Positions 12,024-23,022 of a stretch of 64,000 bases of DNA are shown here, piece after piece (positions within the stretch are counted from its first letter, which is position 1; the number at the start of each line of letters is the position of its first letter). The position numbers were made by a program, and so were the translations under genes. The stretch is from Rana temporaria (taxonomy: Eukaryota; Chordata; Amphibia; Anura; Ranidae): contig NC_053496.1 in assembly GCF_905171775.1 (NCBI RefSeq), positions 181,563,759 through 181,627,758 on the forward strand. The letters run 5' to 3'. The notes beneath the pieces are model-generated. The model did not search any database. It was not told where the DNA came from and saw only the letters and a list, made by a program, of their open reading frames with translations.

Positions 12024-12196
12024 TGTGTTTTTATTCTCCATGAGCTCCCAAACCTCTCATCTTCCCCTCTCACTTCCAATGAGTAGTGAGTGCACTGCTC
12101 TATGCATACTGCAAATCCCATAGATCCATGTCCATCGAGAGGGTGGCTATGTTGCTACATACTGTGGGACCATGGAGAAAGAATGTAGCCACTCCC
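12024..12196 (+). repeat. Module B, copy 2 (first part)
   Basis: ccatgagctcccaaacctc, gagtgcactgctctatgca and ccatggagaaagaatgtagc match 33440-33660. The rest of the module resumes at 13672-13755, so 12197-13671 is an insertion relative to copy 4. Confidence 0.75.
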
Positions 12197-12199
12197 TAA

Positions 12200-12615
12200 G
12201 GCCTCGTACACACGATAGGTTAAAAACAGAGGACAACGGTCTGATGGACCGTCTTCATCGGTCAAAACTGATCGTGTGTGGGCCCCATAGGTTATTTAAC
12301 CATTTTAAAAAAAGCAAACTTTAAATTTAATTGATGGATTCCTAACCGATAGGTCAAAACCGATCGTTAGTAGGCACGACCATTGGTTAAAAATCCACGC
12401 ATGCTCAGAATTAATTCGATGCATGCTTGGAAGCATTGAACTTCGTTTTTTTCAGCACGTCGTTGTGTTTTAAGTCACCGCGTTCTGACACGATCGGTTA
12501 TTTAACCTATGGTGTGTAGGCACGACGGACCATTAGTCAGCTTCATCGGTTAACCTAGGACAACTGTCCTTCAGACCTTTTTTTCATTGGATGGACTGAT
12601 CGTGTGTACAAGGCT
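12200..12615. mobile_element. Harbinger-like MITE (H4)
   Basis: Starts GGCCTCGTACACACGATAGG after TAA and ends cgtgtgtacaaggct before TTAGAGG. The left flank is module B but the right flank is minisatellite D, so its two flanks do not come from one target site (see findings). Confidence 0.85.
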
Positions 12616-13432
12616 TTAGAGGATAACCATAACAACATCGTCTATGTATCTACTCCACAGCTAAATGTTCCATATAAAGGGTCCATCTCCATTCCTCAAT
12701 ATAACGTCATGTTCCCAACAAATGAGGAGGAGATACTGTACATCATATGAAAGGTCCTTCTCCATTCCTCAATATAACGTCATGTTCCCAACAAATGAGG
12801 AGGAGATACTGTACACCATATGAAAGGTCATCTCCATTCCTCAATATAACGTCATGTTCCCAACAAATGAGGAGGAGATACTGTACACCATATGAAAGGT
12901 CCATCTCCATTCCTCAATATAATGTCATGTTCCCAACAAATGCGTTCAGTAAGGAAAAAAATTGAGGAGACTTAGAGGATGACCATAACAACATCGTCGA
13001 TGTATCTACTCCACAGCTAAATGTTTCATATAAAGGGTCCATCTCCATTCCTCAATATAACGTCATGTTCCCAACAAATGAGGAGGAGATACTGTACACC
13101 ATATGAAAGGTCCATCTCCATTCCTCAATATAACGTCATGTTCCCAACAAATGAGGAGGAGATACTGTACACCATATGAAAGGTCCATCTCCATTCCTCA
13201 ATATAATGTCATGTTCCCAACAAATGCGTTCAGTAAGGAAAAAAATTGAGGAGACTTAGAGGATGACCATAACAACATCGTCGATGTATCTACTCCACAG
13301 CTAAATGTTTCATATAAAGGGTCCATCTCCATTCCTCAATATAACGTCATGTTCCCAACAAATGAGGAGGAGATACTGTACACCATATGAAAGGTCCATC
13401 TCCATTCCTCAATATAATGTCATTGTAACGAG
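12616..13432 (+). repeat. Minisatellite D array 1 (73-bp unit)
   Basis: 73-bp units (ccatctccattcctcaatat, acatgttcccaacaaatgag-like, gaggagatactgtacacc) lie within three higher-order blocks that each open with accataacaacatcgtc. The reverse complement forms the intron array at 41640-42900. Confidence 0.92.
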
Positions 13433-13668
13433 ACCATCGGTTAAAAATCCACGCATGCTCAGAATCAAGTCAACGCATGCTTGGAAGCATTGAACTTCGT
13501 TTTTTTCAGCACGTCGTTATGTTTTACGTCACCGCGTTCTGACACAATCGTTTATTTAAACCGATGGTGTGTAGGGGCGACGGACCATCAGTCAGCTTCA
13601 TCGGTTAACCGATGAAAACGGTCCATCGGTCCGTTCTCATCGGATGGACTGATCGTGTGTACGAGGCT
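13433..13668. mobile_element. Harbinger-like MITE (H5), 5' truncated
   Basis: Starts inside the family consensus (gaccatcggttaaaaatcc) and ends gtgtgtacgaggct followed by TAA (13669-13671). Same orientation as H4. Confidence 0.8.
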
Positions 13669-13671
13669 TAA

Positions 13672-13826
13672 CAGGAAGTCGGATCACAGCAGCAATAAAA
13701 ATAAAAATTGAAGGAGGCGGAGAGCAATATAAATATTTAAATTAAGCTTTGACCACTAATATCGGAGCACACTCCTCTCTACTGACCACCAATGCAAGCA
13801 GACTCCTCTCTACTGACCACCAATGT
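13672..13826 (+). repeat. Module B copy 2 (end) and short minisatellite C array 2
   Basis: caggaagtcggatcacagc corresponds to 33666-33684 in copy 4. From about 13755 two to three C units follow, cut by the next MITE. Confidence 0.7.
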
Positions 13827-13828
13827 TA

Positions 13829-14186
13829 AGCCTCATACACACGATCAGACTTTTCCGTGGATTTTTGTCCGAAGGGCGTTGGCTGTGAACTTGTTCTGCA
13901 TACACATGGCAGGACTTTTTCAGCCAACTGTCACCAAATCACGTGGTTTTTCTGCTCTTTACCCTTTGGGCAACTTTTGCTATTGTTGTCTGAGCTTTAG
14001 CATTGGTTCTGAGCATGCGTGTTTGTAATTTGGACTTTAGTCCAATGGACACATGATCAGATTAGCCGACGTAGGACAATTGTTGCCAGAAAGTTTGTCT
14101 GATGGAGAGTACACACGGTCGGATTGTCCGATCAAACAGGTCCGTTGGATATTTGTTGTCAAAAAGTCTGATCGTGTGTATGGGCC
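13829..14186. mobile_element. Harbinger-like MITE (H6), second subfamily
   Basis: The ends AGCCTCATACACACGATCAG and ctgatcgtgtgtatgggcc are flanked by TTA (13826-13828, 14187-14189). Inserted in a C unit. Confidence 0.87.
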
Positions 14187-14235
14187 TTAAGGAAAGCCAA
14201 AGAAAAGACATTATTTCGGAATAAATTAGCCTATT

Positions 14236-14593
14236 GTGGCGTACACACAATTGGGTTTTCCGTCGGAAATAAACATCCAAGGAATTCAGCTCAAGCTTGG
14301 CTTGCATGCACACGGTCACACAAAAGTTCTCTGAACTTTCGACCGTCAAGAACGCAGTGACGTATAACACTACGACAACCCGAGAAAATTAAGTTCAATG
14401 CTTCCGAGCATGCGTCGGAATTGCTACAGGACGATCAGAATTTTTTCAGTCGGAAAATTGAAAAACCAGCTCTAAAATTTTTGTTGGCAGAAATTCCGAC
14501 AGGAAAAGTCCGATGGAGCCTACAAACAGTCGGAATTTCTGACCAAAAGCTCAGACTTTTCTTGACGGAAATTACGACCGTGTGTACGGGGCA
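14236..14593. mobile_element. Harbinger-like MITE (H7), third subfamily
   Basis: The ends ggcgtacacac and gtgtgtacggggc are inverted. The inside shares gcttggcttgcatgcacacg with the truncated copy at 44577. A TWA duplication is not clear here. Confidence 0.7.
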
Positions 14594-15680
14594 TATGACT
14601 CCTGCTGCTCATTAGGTGGACACCATCCAGTACGAGAAGAGGAAGAAATAGCTATCCAACTCAATCTACCAATACTCTAAATGATCATAATGACTCTGAT
14701 GCATCTTCTTTCTCCTCTGCTTCATCTCAGACTCAAGCTACTCGTCCAAGACAGCAGTCCCATTTGTCACATAAATGGAAAAATTAAGTTCTGGGTATAC
14801 ACTCATCAGCACCTAAACGCACTCCCAGTTCTGATCGAGTACGTCACCCTTCACGTTCTTCACAACCCTCAATCTCCGAACACTCTTCTTCACGTACACA
14901 AGGTGGCTTACCACCCGTGGCACCTAGTCCTGTTTCTTCATCTATTATTCCACCTAACTTATCTTCTGAGGCCAAGGTAAGCATATCAAATATCAGCAAG
15001 GTTTCGGGGGGGAACTTATGTCCAGACCTATCTTTGTACCCAATCCCACTACAGACCCTAAGAAAGTATTCAATGTGGAGAGTGCTACACCCAAGCAGAA
15101 TTTGAACAAACAAAACTTGAAGTAATTAACCTTTCTTCTTTTGAATTAACAGAAGCCCAGACAAGTCCTTGGTCTGGGCCTCACTTTCTTTCCTGAGCAG
15201 GGAGTAGACTACTTTGATTTGATTAGAAAATCCACCTATTTGCCCGGTGCTACATGATAAAGATTCTAAAACTGCTGGACACAATTCATTGGATAATCCC
15301 TTATGGAAAGAATTTTTCAATTAATGATATGAAAGAATTGGAGGACTTGATGGAGCTATGGGAGGAGGGCAATACCATGGGGGATCTTCCACCCAGCTAG
15401 CACCAGATTCCATTGGTGCAGATTGTGGTGGCTTAGACTGGATTGACTTGCTTCCCACCTCCACAGATTTACAAACCTAAATCCAGAGGATTTCAGCTAC
15501 TACAAGGCAGCCAAAAACATTTGGGCCTTTACACAACAAGTTGTTAAAGAGATAGAACAAACCAATTGGCGAGTCACTGAAGTTTCCAATCTTTCCCACG
15601 TACAATTGGAGGTCATATTTTCATTAAGACAGAACCACCAGCTTGTGATCAAACCATCCGACGAGGGTGGAAACATATAG

Positions 15681-16381
15681 CCGGATTCAGGTAGAGCGGC
15701 GTATGTTTGAGTCAGCATCCCATTTGCACTACGCCGACGTAACATAGTGAAGCAAGTACAGTATTCACAAAGCACTTGCCTCCTAAGTTACGCCGGCGTA
15801 GCGCAAATGGCCCGGCGTAACCCCGCCTAATTCAAAATAGGCAGGTAGGGGGCGTGCTCCATGTAAATTACCCATGACCCCATGTAAATGAGGGCCGTTG
15901 GTACACGCGCGCATGCTCAGAATCACGTCGCAAATACTCCCTACGTCACAACGTCGGCTCAATGCTTTCGACGTGAACGTAACCTACGCCCAGCCCCATT
16001 CACGTACGCTTACGTAAAATACGAGGGCTGTTCCGTCGTCCATACCTTGCATGGGCTGCGCCATCTTTTTGGTGGTTTATCTTTACGCCGGCGTATGTCT
16101 TACGTAAATGTTGTATCTTACTGCGACGGGCATACTTTTCGTGAATCGGCGCATCTTGCTCATTTACATATTCGACGCGTAAATCCACGTATACGCCCCT
16201 AGCGGCCAGCGTAAATATGCACATAAGATACGACGGCGTAGGAGACTTACGCCGGTCGTATCTTAGCCAAATTTAAGCGTATCTGGTTTCCAGAATACGC
16301 TTAAATATACGACGGCGCGCATTTGGACTAACGACGGCGTATCTACTGATACGCCGTCGTAAGTCTACCTGAATCCGGCTA
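15681..16381. mobile_element. CpG-rich palindromic MITE (GATTCAG family), copy b
   Basis: Near-perfect inverted ends AGCCGGATTCAGGTAGA interrupt the RT frame between PSDEGGN and the next motif. Internal ctacgccgacgtaac and similar blocks are as in the other copies. Confidence 0.85.
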
Positions 16382-17056
16382 ATAGTGGTTATGGACACGA
16401 CACAGTATGAATCCATGGTACATAGAATTTTAAAGAATAAAGGCTGGTACAGATGGTATCTTATGTAGATACTACCCAGACCTAGTATAAAAATTTGATT
16501 GGTTGAGCATACAATAAAAAGGTACCATTGATAAATCTACGTGGGAGTTTTTGAATGTACGCCTTACCCAAGTATCACAAAAGTTTGGATCGGCCATGTG
16601 CCAGGCCTATCGTGTCAGGCAATGGTTGCCTTACCAAATCGGCCAGCCAGCTCTACCATGACTACTTGCGTCTGCATGCATTATCCCTACCATCTTATGT
16701 ACAAGATACAATTGACCTTTTGAAGGTACTCAATGGTATCCATGTGCCCCCAAATTCATGATTGGTTGTGGTCGACATGGAGGCCCTCTTACAACTCCAT
16801 CCCTCATGACAGGGGGGTTGGGGTTGTGGAGGGCTTAATTTCCCAGCGTTATACATCGGCAGAACCATATAACCAATTTGTTCCTGATCTGTTAAGTTTT
16901 CTCCTGATCCACAATTTGTTCATGATTCTAAGCTCCCACTACCTTCAGGTTAAGGGCGTAGCTATGGGGACCTGGTGTGTCCCCTCTTATGCGAGCATCT
17001 ACCTGGGGGGGTTGGAGCAGATCCTCTTCTCTGACAAGGCAATACATGAATACATT

Positions 17057-17811
17057 AGTGAAAATAGAAAAATTCAGCGCTGGGAAATAACAATTAATAA
17101 AATATAAATATAATGCAAGCCAGCACTGTGAATGTATTCATAAAACAATTCCCAAAGTATATAAAGAAAAAAGTGCAGCGCAAAAATACAATCTAATAAA
17201 CATATAAAAATAAATATAAATATAAATAAAGTGTCCAAGTGCAAAATAAAGTGTCCTTTAAATAAATAAATAAATCCGGCAGGGGTGAGAGTGAAGAGGA
17301 GACACCAAAGGTAAATCCACCACCAAGGTAAGGATGGACTCTCACCTCATTGCTTCGACCCATAAAGAGTCACAAAGCATATCGGCATATCAGCATCCAA
17401 AACTCAGTCAAAGACCAGCTTCCAGTCTCTTTCTATAGTAGTATCAGAGTAGCTGGTGCAGAGCATACTGTGAGCCTGACTGAGCCTGACTGTGCACAGT
17501 CAGGCTCACAGTATGCTCTGCACCAGCTACTCTGATACTACTATAGAAAGAGACTGGAAGCTGGTCTTTGACTGAGTTTTGGATGCTGATATGCCGATAT
17601 GCTTTGTGACTCTTTATGGGTCGAAGCAATGAGGTGAGAGTCCATCCTTACCTTGGTGGTGGATTTACCTTTGGTGTCTCCTCTTCACTCTCACCCCTGC
17701 CGGATTTATTTATTTATTTAAAGGACACTTTATTTTGCACTTGGACACTTTATTTATATTTATTTTTATATGTTTATTAGATTGTATTTTTGCGCTGCAC
17801 TTTTTTCTTTA
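17057..17811. mobile_element. Fold-back insertion with 16-bp target duplication
   Basis: A perfect 16-bp direct repeat (aatacatgaatacatt, 17041-17056 and 17812-17827) brackets it and interrupts the Penelope-like RT frame just before the IDD motif. From 17161 to 17811 it is a near-perfect palindrome with arms of about 310 bp around 17486. Ends agtgcagcgcaaaaatac and gtatttttgcgctgcact. The long duplication resembles target-primed retrotransposition rather than cut-and-paste. Confidence 0.8.
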
Positions 17812-17929
17812 AATACATGAATACATTGACAAGATTCTAATATGGAAAAGGTTCATAGATGACATATTTTTTGTGTGGACGGGTACTAGAGAGGAATTGG
17901 ACTTTTTTCTAACGATTTCGGAACACAAT

Positions 17930-17994
17930 GGCCCGGATTCTTGAAACACTTACGCCGACGTATCTACAGATACGCCACGTAAGTGCAGGTGGCA
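17930..17994. mobile_element. GATTCAG-family MITE fragment, copy c
   Basis: ggcccggattcttgaaacac then cgccgacgtatctacagata are typical of one end of the CpG-rich MITE family. The other end is absent. Confidence 0.6.
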
Positions 17995-18637
17995 TTAGTG
18001 GGGACTGTTTGGTGTCAATTGATCCGTTTTTACCATCCCCTGGTTTCATATCTTACAATATTGGTTGCTTCTAAGACTCGGCTTGAGGGCTTTATTTTAA
18101 CCAACTTGCCCAATATATACACACTTATGTTCTTGTGTTTACATATTTTATTTGTATTTTCCAGTTTTGACATTTTGGATAACTGGGAGTCACCATATTT
18201 ATGAATTGGGGATCGTACGGACGCGTGGGGCGTCTCCCCTTGCAGGTTGGATATGGCATCTTAGTAGACATGTACTTTCCCGTTCGTAACAAATGGATTA
18301 TCGTACGAATTTGTTCGTTTTCATACATTCGTATCAATTCGAACATTCGAAAAGCTGAAAGAACCAAAATACGGAATTACGAATAAGCAAAATAACGAAC
18401 AAGCGAAAATACGAACGTATGATTGGACAATCTTACTAAAATACGAAACACCGAAAAAGCAAAAGAACGAAAATGACATGTACAACGAACGATTTGCATT
18501 CCATATTTTAAATCCTTTGTCTGTTCGTATTTTCACTTGTGTGTTTTGTAAATCCGTTTCTTTGTCTGTTCGTAAATTTGTGTACTTGTATCGTTCTTTC
18601 GAATGGGCACTGGGCAGTGTAGTTAGTGAGTGATTAC
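17995..18637. other. Unassigned, then cgaa-rich low-complexity repeat
   Basis: 17995-18290 shows nothing recognisable. From 18290 the sequence is rich in tacgaa/ttcgta words and resumes at 19411-19796 on the other side of a palindromic element. No coding evidence. Confidence 0.5.
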
Positions 18638-18641
18638 TTAA

Positions 18642-19169
18642 AGCGGTGGTTCCCCCTTAAAAACAACTTTTTTTTATTCCACTGGCCCCCCACATTACAA
18701 TCGAATTAAGGCTATTATTTTTTTTTGGCTGCTGTACATACCTTGATACAGCATCTTCACCCGTGCATCCGGGTTGCGAGTCCCGCGGGAGTGGGCGTTC
18801 CTCACATGTGTTTGATTGACATTTTTCACAAAAACGAGCTCCCCCTTGTCGCGTAAGCCGCGTCACGGTTGGCGAAAGGAGCCGAACGGCGAGTCGGCGC
18901 TATACTGCGCATGCGCATCGCCGTTCGGCTCCTTTCGCCAATCGTGACGCGGCTTACGCGACGGGGGGAGAGCTCGTTTTTGTGAAAAATGTCAATCAAA
19001 CACATGTGAGGAACGCCCACTCCCGCGGGACTCGCAACCCGGATGCACGGGTGAAGATGCTGTATCAAGGTATGTACAGCAGCCAAAAAAAAATAATAGC
19101 CTTAATTCGATTGTAATGTGGGGGGCCAGTGGAATAAAAAAAAGTTGTTTTTAAGGGGGAACCACCGCT
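18642..19169. mobile_element. Kolobok/T2-like palindromic MITE, intact
   Basis: Flanked by TTAA (18638-18641, 19170-19173). Two arms of about 252 bp are almost perfectly complementary, with a loop of about 24 bp containing tgcgcatgcgca. The ends AGCGGTGGTTCC follow TTAA, close to the frog T2 MITE end TTAAAGGRR (recalled). Non-coding. Confidence 0.9.
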
Positions 19170-19227
19170 TTAATATCTTAGCCAATCAGCTTATCTCTTT
19201 TGTGCTTAGTCACATTGTACAGTGTAA

Positions 19228-19407
19228 AGCCTCGTACACACGATCGGACTTCAGACAAACTTTTCCATGAACTTTTGCCTGAAGGGAGTTGGCCGGACTT
19301 TTGATACCGAAAAAGTTTGTCCGATAGAGCGTACACACGGTCGGATTTTTTGGAAAACGCTAATTTTGACGTTTATTGGCAAAAAGTCAGACCGTGTGTA
19401 CGGGGCT
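19228..19407. mobile_element. Short Harbinger-like MITE (H8)
   Basis: 180 bp; ends AGCCTCGTACACACGATCGG and gtgtgtacggggct; flanked by TAA (19225-19227, 19408-19410). Confidence 0.88.
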
Positions 19408-19600
19408 TAAGAGAAAGTATATCTTAATATGGATTAGCCGCGTGTTGCTATGTATTTACGAAAGTACAAAATTACGAATCCATTAAACGAAAATGATTAT
19501 CTAAAAAAATTACGAATTTCGAATCAACGAAAATAAATTGGACAGAATTATGAATCATTCAGTATAAACGAAAATAAAACTGTTACGAAAATACGAACGG

Positions 19601-19720
19601 GTCCGAATAGGAAAACTTGCGTCTTACGAAATACGAACGGGTCCGAATAGGAAAACTTGCGTCTTACGAAATACGAACGGGTCCGAATAGGAAAACTTGC
19701 GTCTTACGAAATTACGAATC
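19601..19720 (+). repeat. 40-bp tandem repeat, three copies
   Basis: gtccgaataggaaaacttgc followed by gtcttacgaaatacgaacgg is repeated exactly at 19601, 19641 and 19681, inside the cgaa-rich tract. Confidence 0.95.
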
Positions 19721-19796
19721 TTTACGAATCCACGGAACGAGACGAAACGGAACAAAAAAAATAAAAAATACGAAAATTTTTGTTGTGCACATGTCT

Positions 19797-20411
19797 ACAT
19801 CTTAGATGCTATGTCCTTTTTCCCACCTGGGGTGGGCACCAGTGCCTATCGTGGCTGCACAATTAGTCCTCCAGTGCTCTCCCATGGGGTCTTGGATTTG
19901 GGGCTGGATTTTTTCCACCCCTTTCCTTCCCCTTCAACCCCATCATGGGGATTGCTGGCCAATTCCCCCATCCGTGAGATGTCCATCCGGTTGGATGGAT
20001 CTTCAAAAATGGTGGACCGGGACTCAGGATCTGGCGAGGCACGAGTGGGCACTTCCGATTCCCATCCTGTTCGTCATCTGCCCCAGTTCCATCTGGTGGA
20101 CGTGCAGGGAGTTCTCCTGTCTGAGATGTCCATCCCGATTAATAGACTTTCTAAGATGGTGGATCAGGACTTGTCACTAGCTGGTGGCGCTAGTGCATGC
20201 ACGTTGGGGTACATCCGATGGTGGCGTCAGACGCCGGTGGATCGGGGTGAGCACATTTAAACAGGGCTGTTGGCGGGTCAGCCACGGCACATGTTTGGAG
20301 CTGGGGGGACGCGGTTTAGCATCATTGGCAGGCCTGTGGGCAAGTCATATGACTGAGCCTTTTCCTCTCCTTTCTGTTTGGGTGTTGTTGCTATATGTGG
20401 CTTTATAAGTC
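19797..20411. other. Unassigned segment, GC-moderate
   Basis: Contains a 187-codon plus-strand open frame (19697-20260) with low-complexity start and no recognisable domain. gagatgtccatcc-type phrases occur twice (about 19977 and 20123), suggesting an internal duplication. Probably an unrecognised dispersed repeat. Confidence 0.3.
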
Positions 20412-20600
20412 AATACTTTGTAGAACCGCCTTTCCCTGCAAGTCTTTTTGGGGATGTCTCTACCAGCTTTGCACATCTAGAGAGGGACATTCCTGCCCAT
20501 TCTTCTTTGTAAAATATTTTAAGCTCTGTCAGATTGGATGGAGAGCGTCTGATCAGCAATTTTCAAGTCTTGCCACAGATTCTCAATTGGATTTAGATCT
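20412..20600 (-). pseudogene. Tc1-like transposase C-terminal fragment
   Basis: On the minus strand the sequence reads NPIENLWQDLKIA followed by degraded text and a KGGSTKY end, the classic C-terminus of Tc1/mariner transposases. The internal stops and missing N-terminus make it a relic. C array 3 abuts it directly. Confidence 0.85.
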
Positions 20601-21811
20601 GCCACCAATGTAAGGGGGGCTTCTCCACTGGCCACCAATGTAAGGGGGGCTTCTCCACTGGCCACCAATGTAAGGGGGGCTTCTCCACTGGCCACCAATG
20701 TAAGGAGGGCTTCTCCACTGGCCCTAAATGCAAGATGACACTTCTTGACTGACCACCAATGTACGAGGGGATCCTCTACTGACCACCAATGTAAGAGGAC
20801 ACTTCCCCACTGTCTACCAATGTAAGATTACATTTCTCTACTGACCACCAATGTAACGGGGACCTCTCCACTGGCCACCAATGTAAGGGGGACCTCTCCA
20901 CTGGCCACCAATGTAAGGGGGGCTTCTCCACTGGCCACCAATGTAAGGGGGGCTTCTCCACTGGCCACCAATGTAAGGGGGGCTTCTCCACTGGCCACCA
21001 ATGCAAGGTGGGACTTCTACACTGAGTTCTTTACTGATCAATAATGCAATAGGACACTTTTCTACTGACCATTAAGGTATAATGACACCTCTACTGACCA
21101 CCAATGTAGGGGGGGCTTCTCCACTGGCCACCAATGTAAAAGGGGGCTTCTCCACTGGCCACCAATGTAAAAGGGGGCTTTTCCACTGGCCACCAACGTA
21201 AGGGGGGCTTCTCCACTGGCCACCATCGTAAGATGACACTTCTTGACTGACCACAAATGTAAGACGATTTTCTCCAAAGATTGCCATTTTTAAAGGAGGA
21301 TTCTGTACTGATCAACAATGTAAGAGAACACTTCTCTACTGACCATTAAGGTATAATGACACTTCCACTGGCCACCAATGTAAGGGGGGATTCTCTACTG
21401 GCCACCAATGTAAGATGACACCTTTTGACTGACCACCAATGTACGAGAGGCTTCTCTGACCACCAATGTAAGGGGGACCTCTCCACTGGCCACCAACATA
21501 AGGGGGACCTCTCCACTGGCCACCAACATAAGGGGGACCTCTCCACTGGCCACCAACATAAGGGTGACCTCTCCACTGGCCACCAACATAAGGGGGACCT
21601 CTCCACTGGCCACCAACGTAAGGGGGACCTCTCCACTGGCCACCAATGTAAGGGGGACCTCTCCACTGGCCACCAATGTAAGGGGGACCTCTCCACTGGC
21701 CACCAATGTAAGGGGGACCTCTCCACTGGCCACCAATGTAAGGGGGACCTCTCCACTGTCCACCAATGTAAGATGACACTTGACTGACCACCAATATAAG
21801 GGGGACTACTG
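20601..21811 (+). repeat. Minisatellite C array 3
   Basis: Roughly 38 units of about 30 bp (ccaccaatgtaaggggggct, tctccactgg). The block 21475-21770 is homogenised for agggggacctctccactggc. It runs directly into module A copy 3. Confidence 0.93.
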
Positions 21812-22640
21812 ATCAAATCTAAGCATTCACTTCTGACCATCTCTTCTTGGAACTTCTTCTTGTTTGCAACATGCCACCATGCATCATTTAAGAGAAAACA
21901 AAAAAAAAAACAACAGAAAAAAATAAAAAAAATTCACATTATATCACTCCCATCCACCCCACCCCCCATCTCCATAGATAAAATAAAATGTAGGCATACG
22001 CCGGTTGGATCTATTTAACGTTAGACACGGGTTGGACCTATTATTGCCGATAATCCCGTCCTGCAGCTGACCTTCTCATCCAAGGCTCAGATGCAGTGAC
22101 AGAAGGAATGAGGTGCGTAGCTTTTATATTACAGAACAAACACTCACTGGAAATGAAAGACCTCACAATGATTGGACAATGGAGGAAGAGGATGGACATG
22201 ATGGGACATTACTGTGTGTAAATAACATCATCTTATTACCTCGTCTGCCGATTACGGTAATATCTCTTCTCCAACTCGCCTAGAACTTCCTGTCTGTCAG
22301 TGTTACATCACTTCCTGTCTGTCAAATTAACGGTGGCCATCTTGTGGAGAGCATGCTAATGCAGCGCGTCTTTACTTCTAGTAGTCTCACCTCTCACCCG
22401 GAACTTCCTGTTTCTACACGTTCTCACTTCCTGTCTCTGTGTGACATCACTTCCTGTGTTTGTGTTATCCACCTAGCCCTAGCTGAGATCGCCAACTGGT
22501 GGACATTAAGCAAATCACCCCGGAGATCATCTATGGTTGGGGCTTTCCGTAGAAGTGAAGAGGTTTCTGGGAAGTCACATGACATCACTCGTATCTCTAG
22601 TAATAAGACCTGACCTTATTTGGTAGTCAATTTAGATATC
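21812..22640 (+). repeat. Segmental duplication module A, copy 3
   Basis: Matches copies 1, 2 and 4: ttcacttctgaccatctctt, atggaggaagaggatggaca (22182), ttattacctcgtctgccg, ACTTCCTG motifs (22285-22455), gatcgccaactggtggac, gaagaggtttctgggaagtc. Ends at a hAT end at 22641. Confidence 0.75.
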
Positions 22641-22895
22641 TAGAGCAGGGGGCTCCAAACTGCGGCCCGAGGGCCGGATGTGGCCCTTTGCCAGCCTTCA
22701 TCCAGCCCTTGGGGCAGTAATGCTCCCAACGATATGAGGCACTATTCCTCATAATGACACCAACAATGGGGCACTATTTCTTCTACTAATAGCAATGATG
22801 GAGCACTATTCCTCTTCCTACTGCCCACCAACACTGGGGCCGTGTTTATTCTCACTGATGCTCGGCCCTTGGTGCATTTTCTACCCCTAAAAAAC
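22641..22895. mobile_element. hAT MITE fragment (CAGGGG..CTCCAAACTGCGGCC)
   Basis: Starts cagggggctccaaactgcgg. The 3' end is not clear. Related to 23023 and 44765. Confidence 0.65.
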
Positions 22896-23014
22896 AATCC
22901 ATACACATCCACTACTTATTGGCCATGTAATCTGATCTTCATGAAATTGTTGCATACAGGGTTTTTATTCTACGTGAGCTCCCAAGCCTCTCCCTTTCCC
23001 CTCCACTTCCATTT
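22896..23014 (+). repeat. Module B, copy 3
   Basis: aacaatccatacacatccac to cacttccatttgtttag matches 33365-33490. It resumes at 24582 beyond the hAT insertion, continuing tggccatgtgaactgctcta. Confidence 0.75.
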
Positions 23015-23022
23015 GTTTAGAG

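Larger units (their letters stand above)
14600..17931 (+). pseudogene. Penelope-like retroelement relic (RT ORF)
   Basis: Plus-strand reading-frame pieces resemble the Penelope-like element protein: an N-terminal region with VINLSSFELTEAQ (about 15123), LVIKPSDEGGN (about 15640), RPIVSGNGCLT (about 16600), SLPSYVQDTIDLLKVLNGIH, a region with VKGVAMGT and PSYASIYLG (about 16950-17010), and RFIDDIFFVW (about 17850), whose aspartates match the RT catalytic motif. Stops and frameshifts make it dead. It is split by a MITE (15681-16381) and a fold-back insertion (17057-17811). The GIY-YIG endonuclease region was not recognised. Confidence 0.75.

Noticed and set aside
14600..17931. Endogenous retrovirus interpretation of the RT relic
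   Set aside because: Motifs (PSDEGGN, RFIDDIFF with its spacing) fit Penelope-like elements; no LTRs, gag or envelope-like sequence flank it.
19697..20260. 187-codon plus-strand frame as a gene
   Set aside because: Starts in cgaa-rich satellite, no recognisable domain, adjacent to Tc1 debris; kept only as an unassigned segment.
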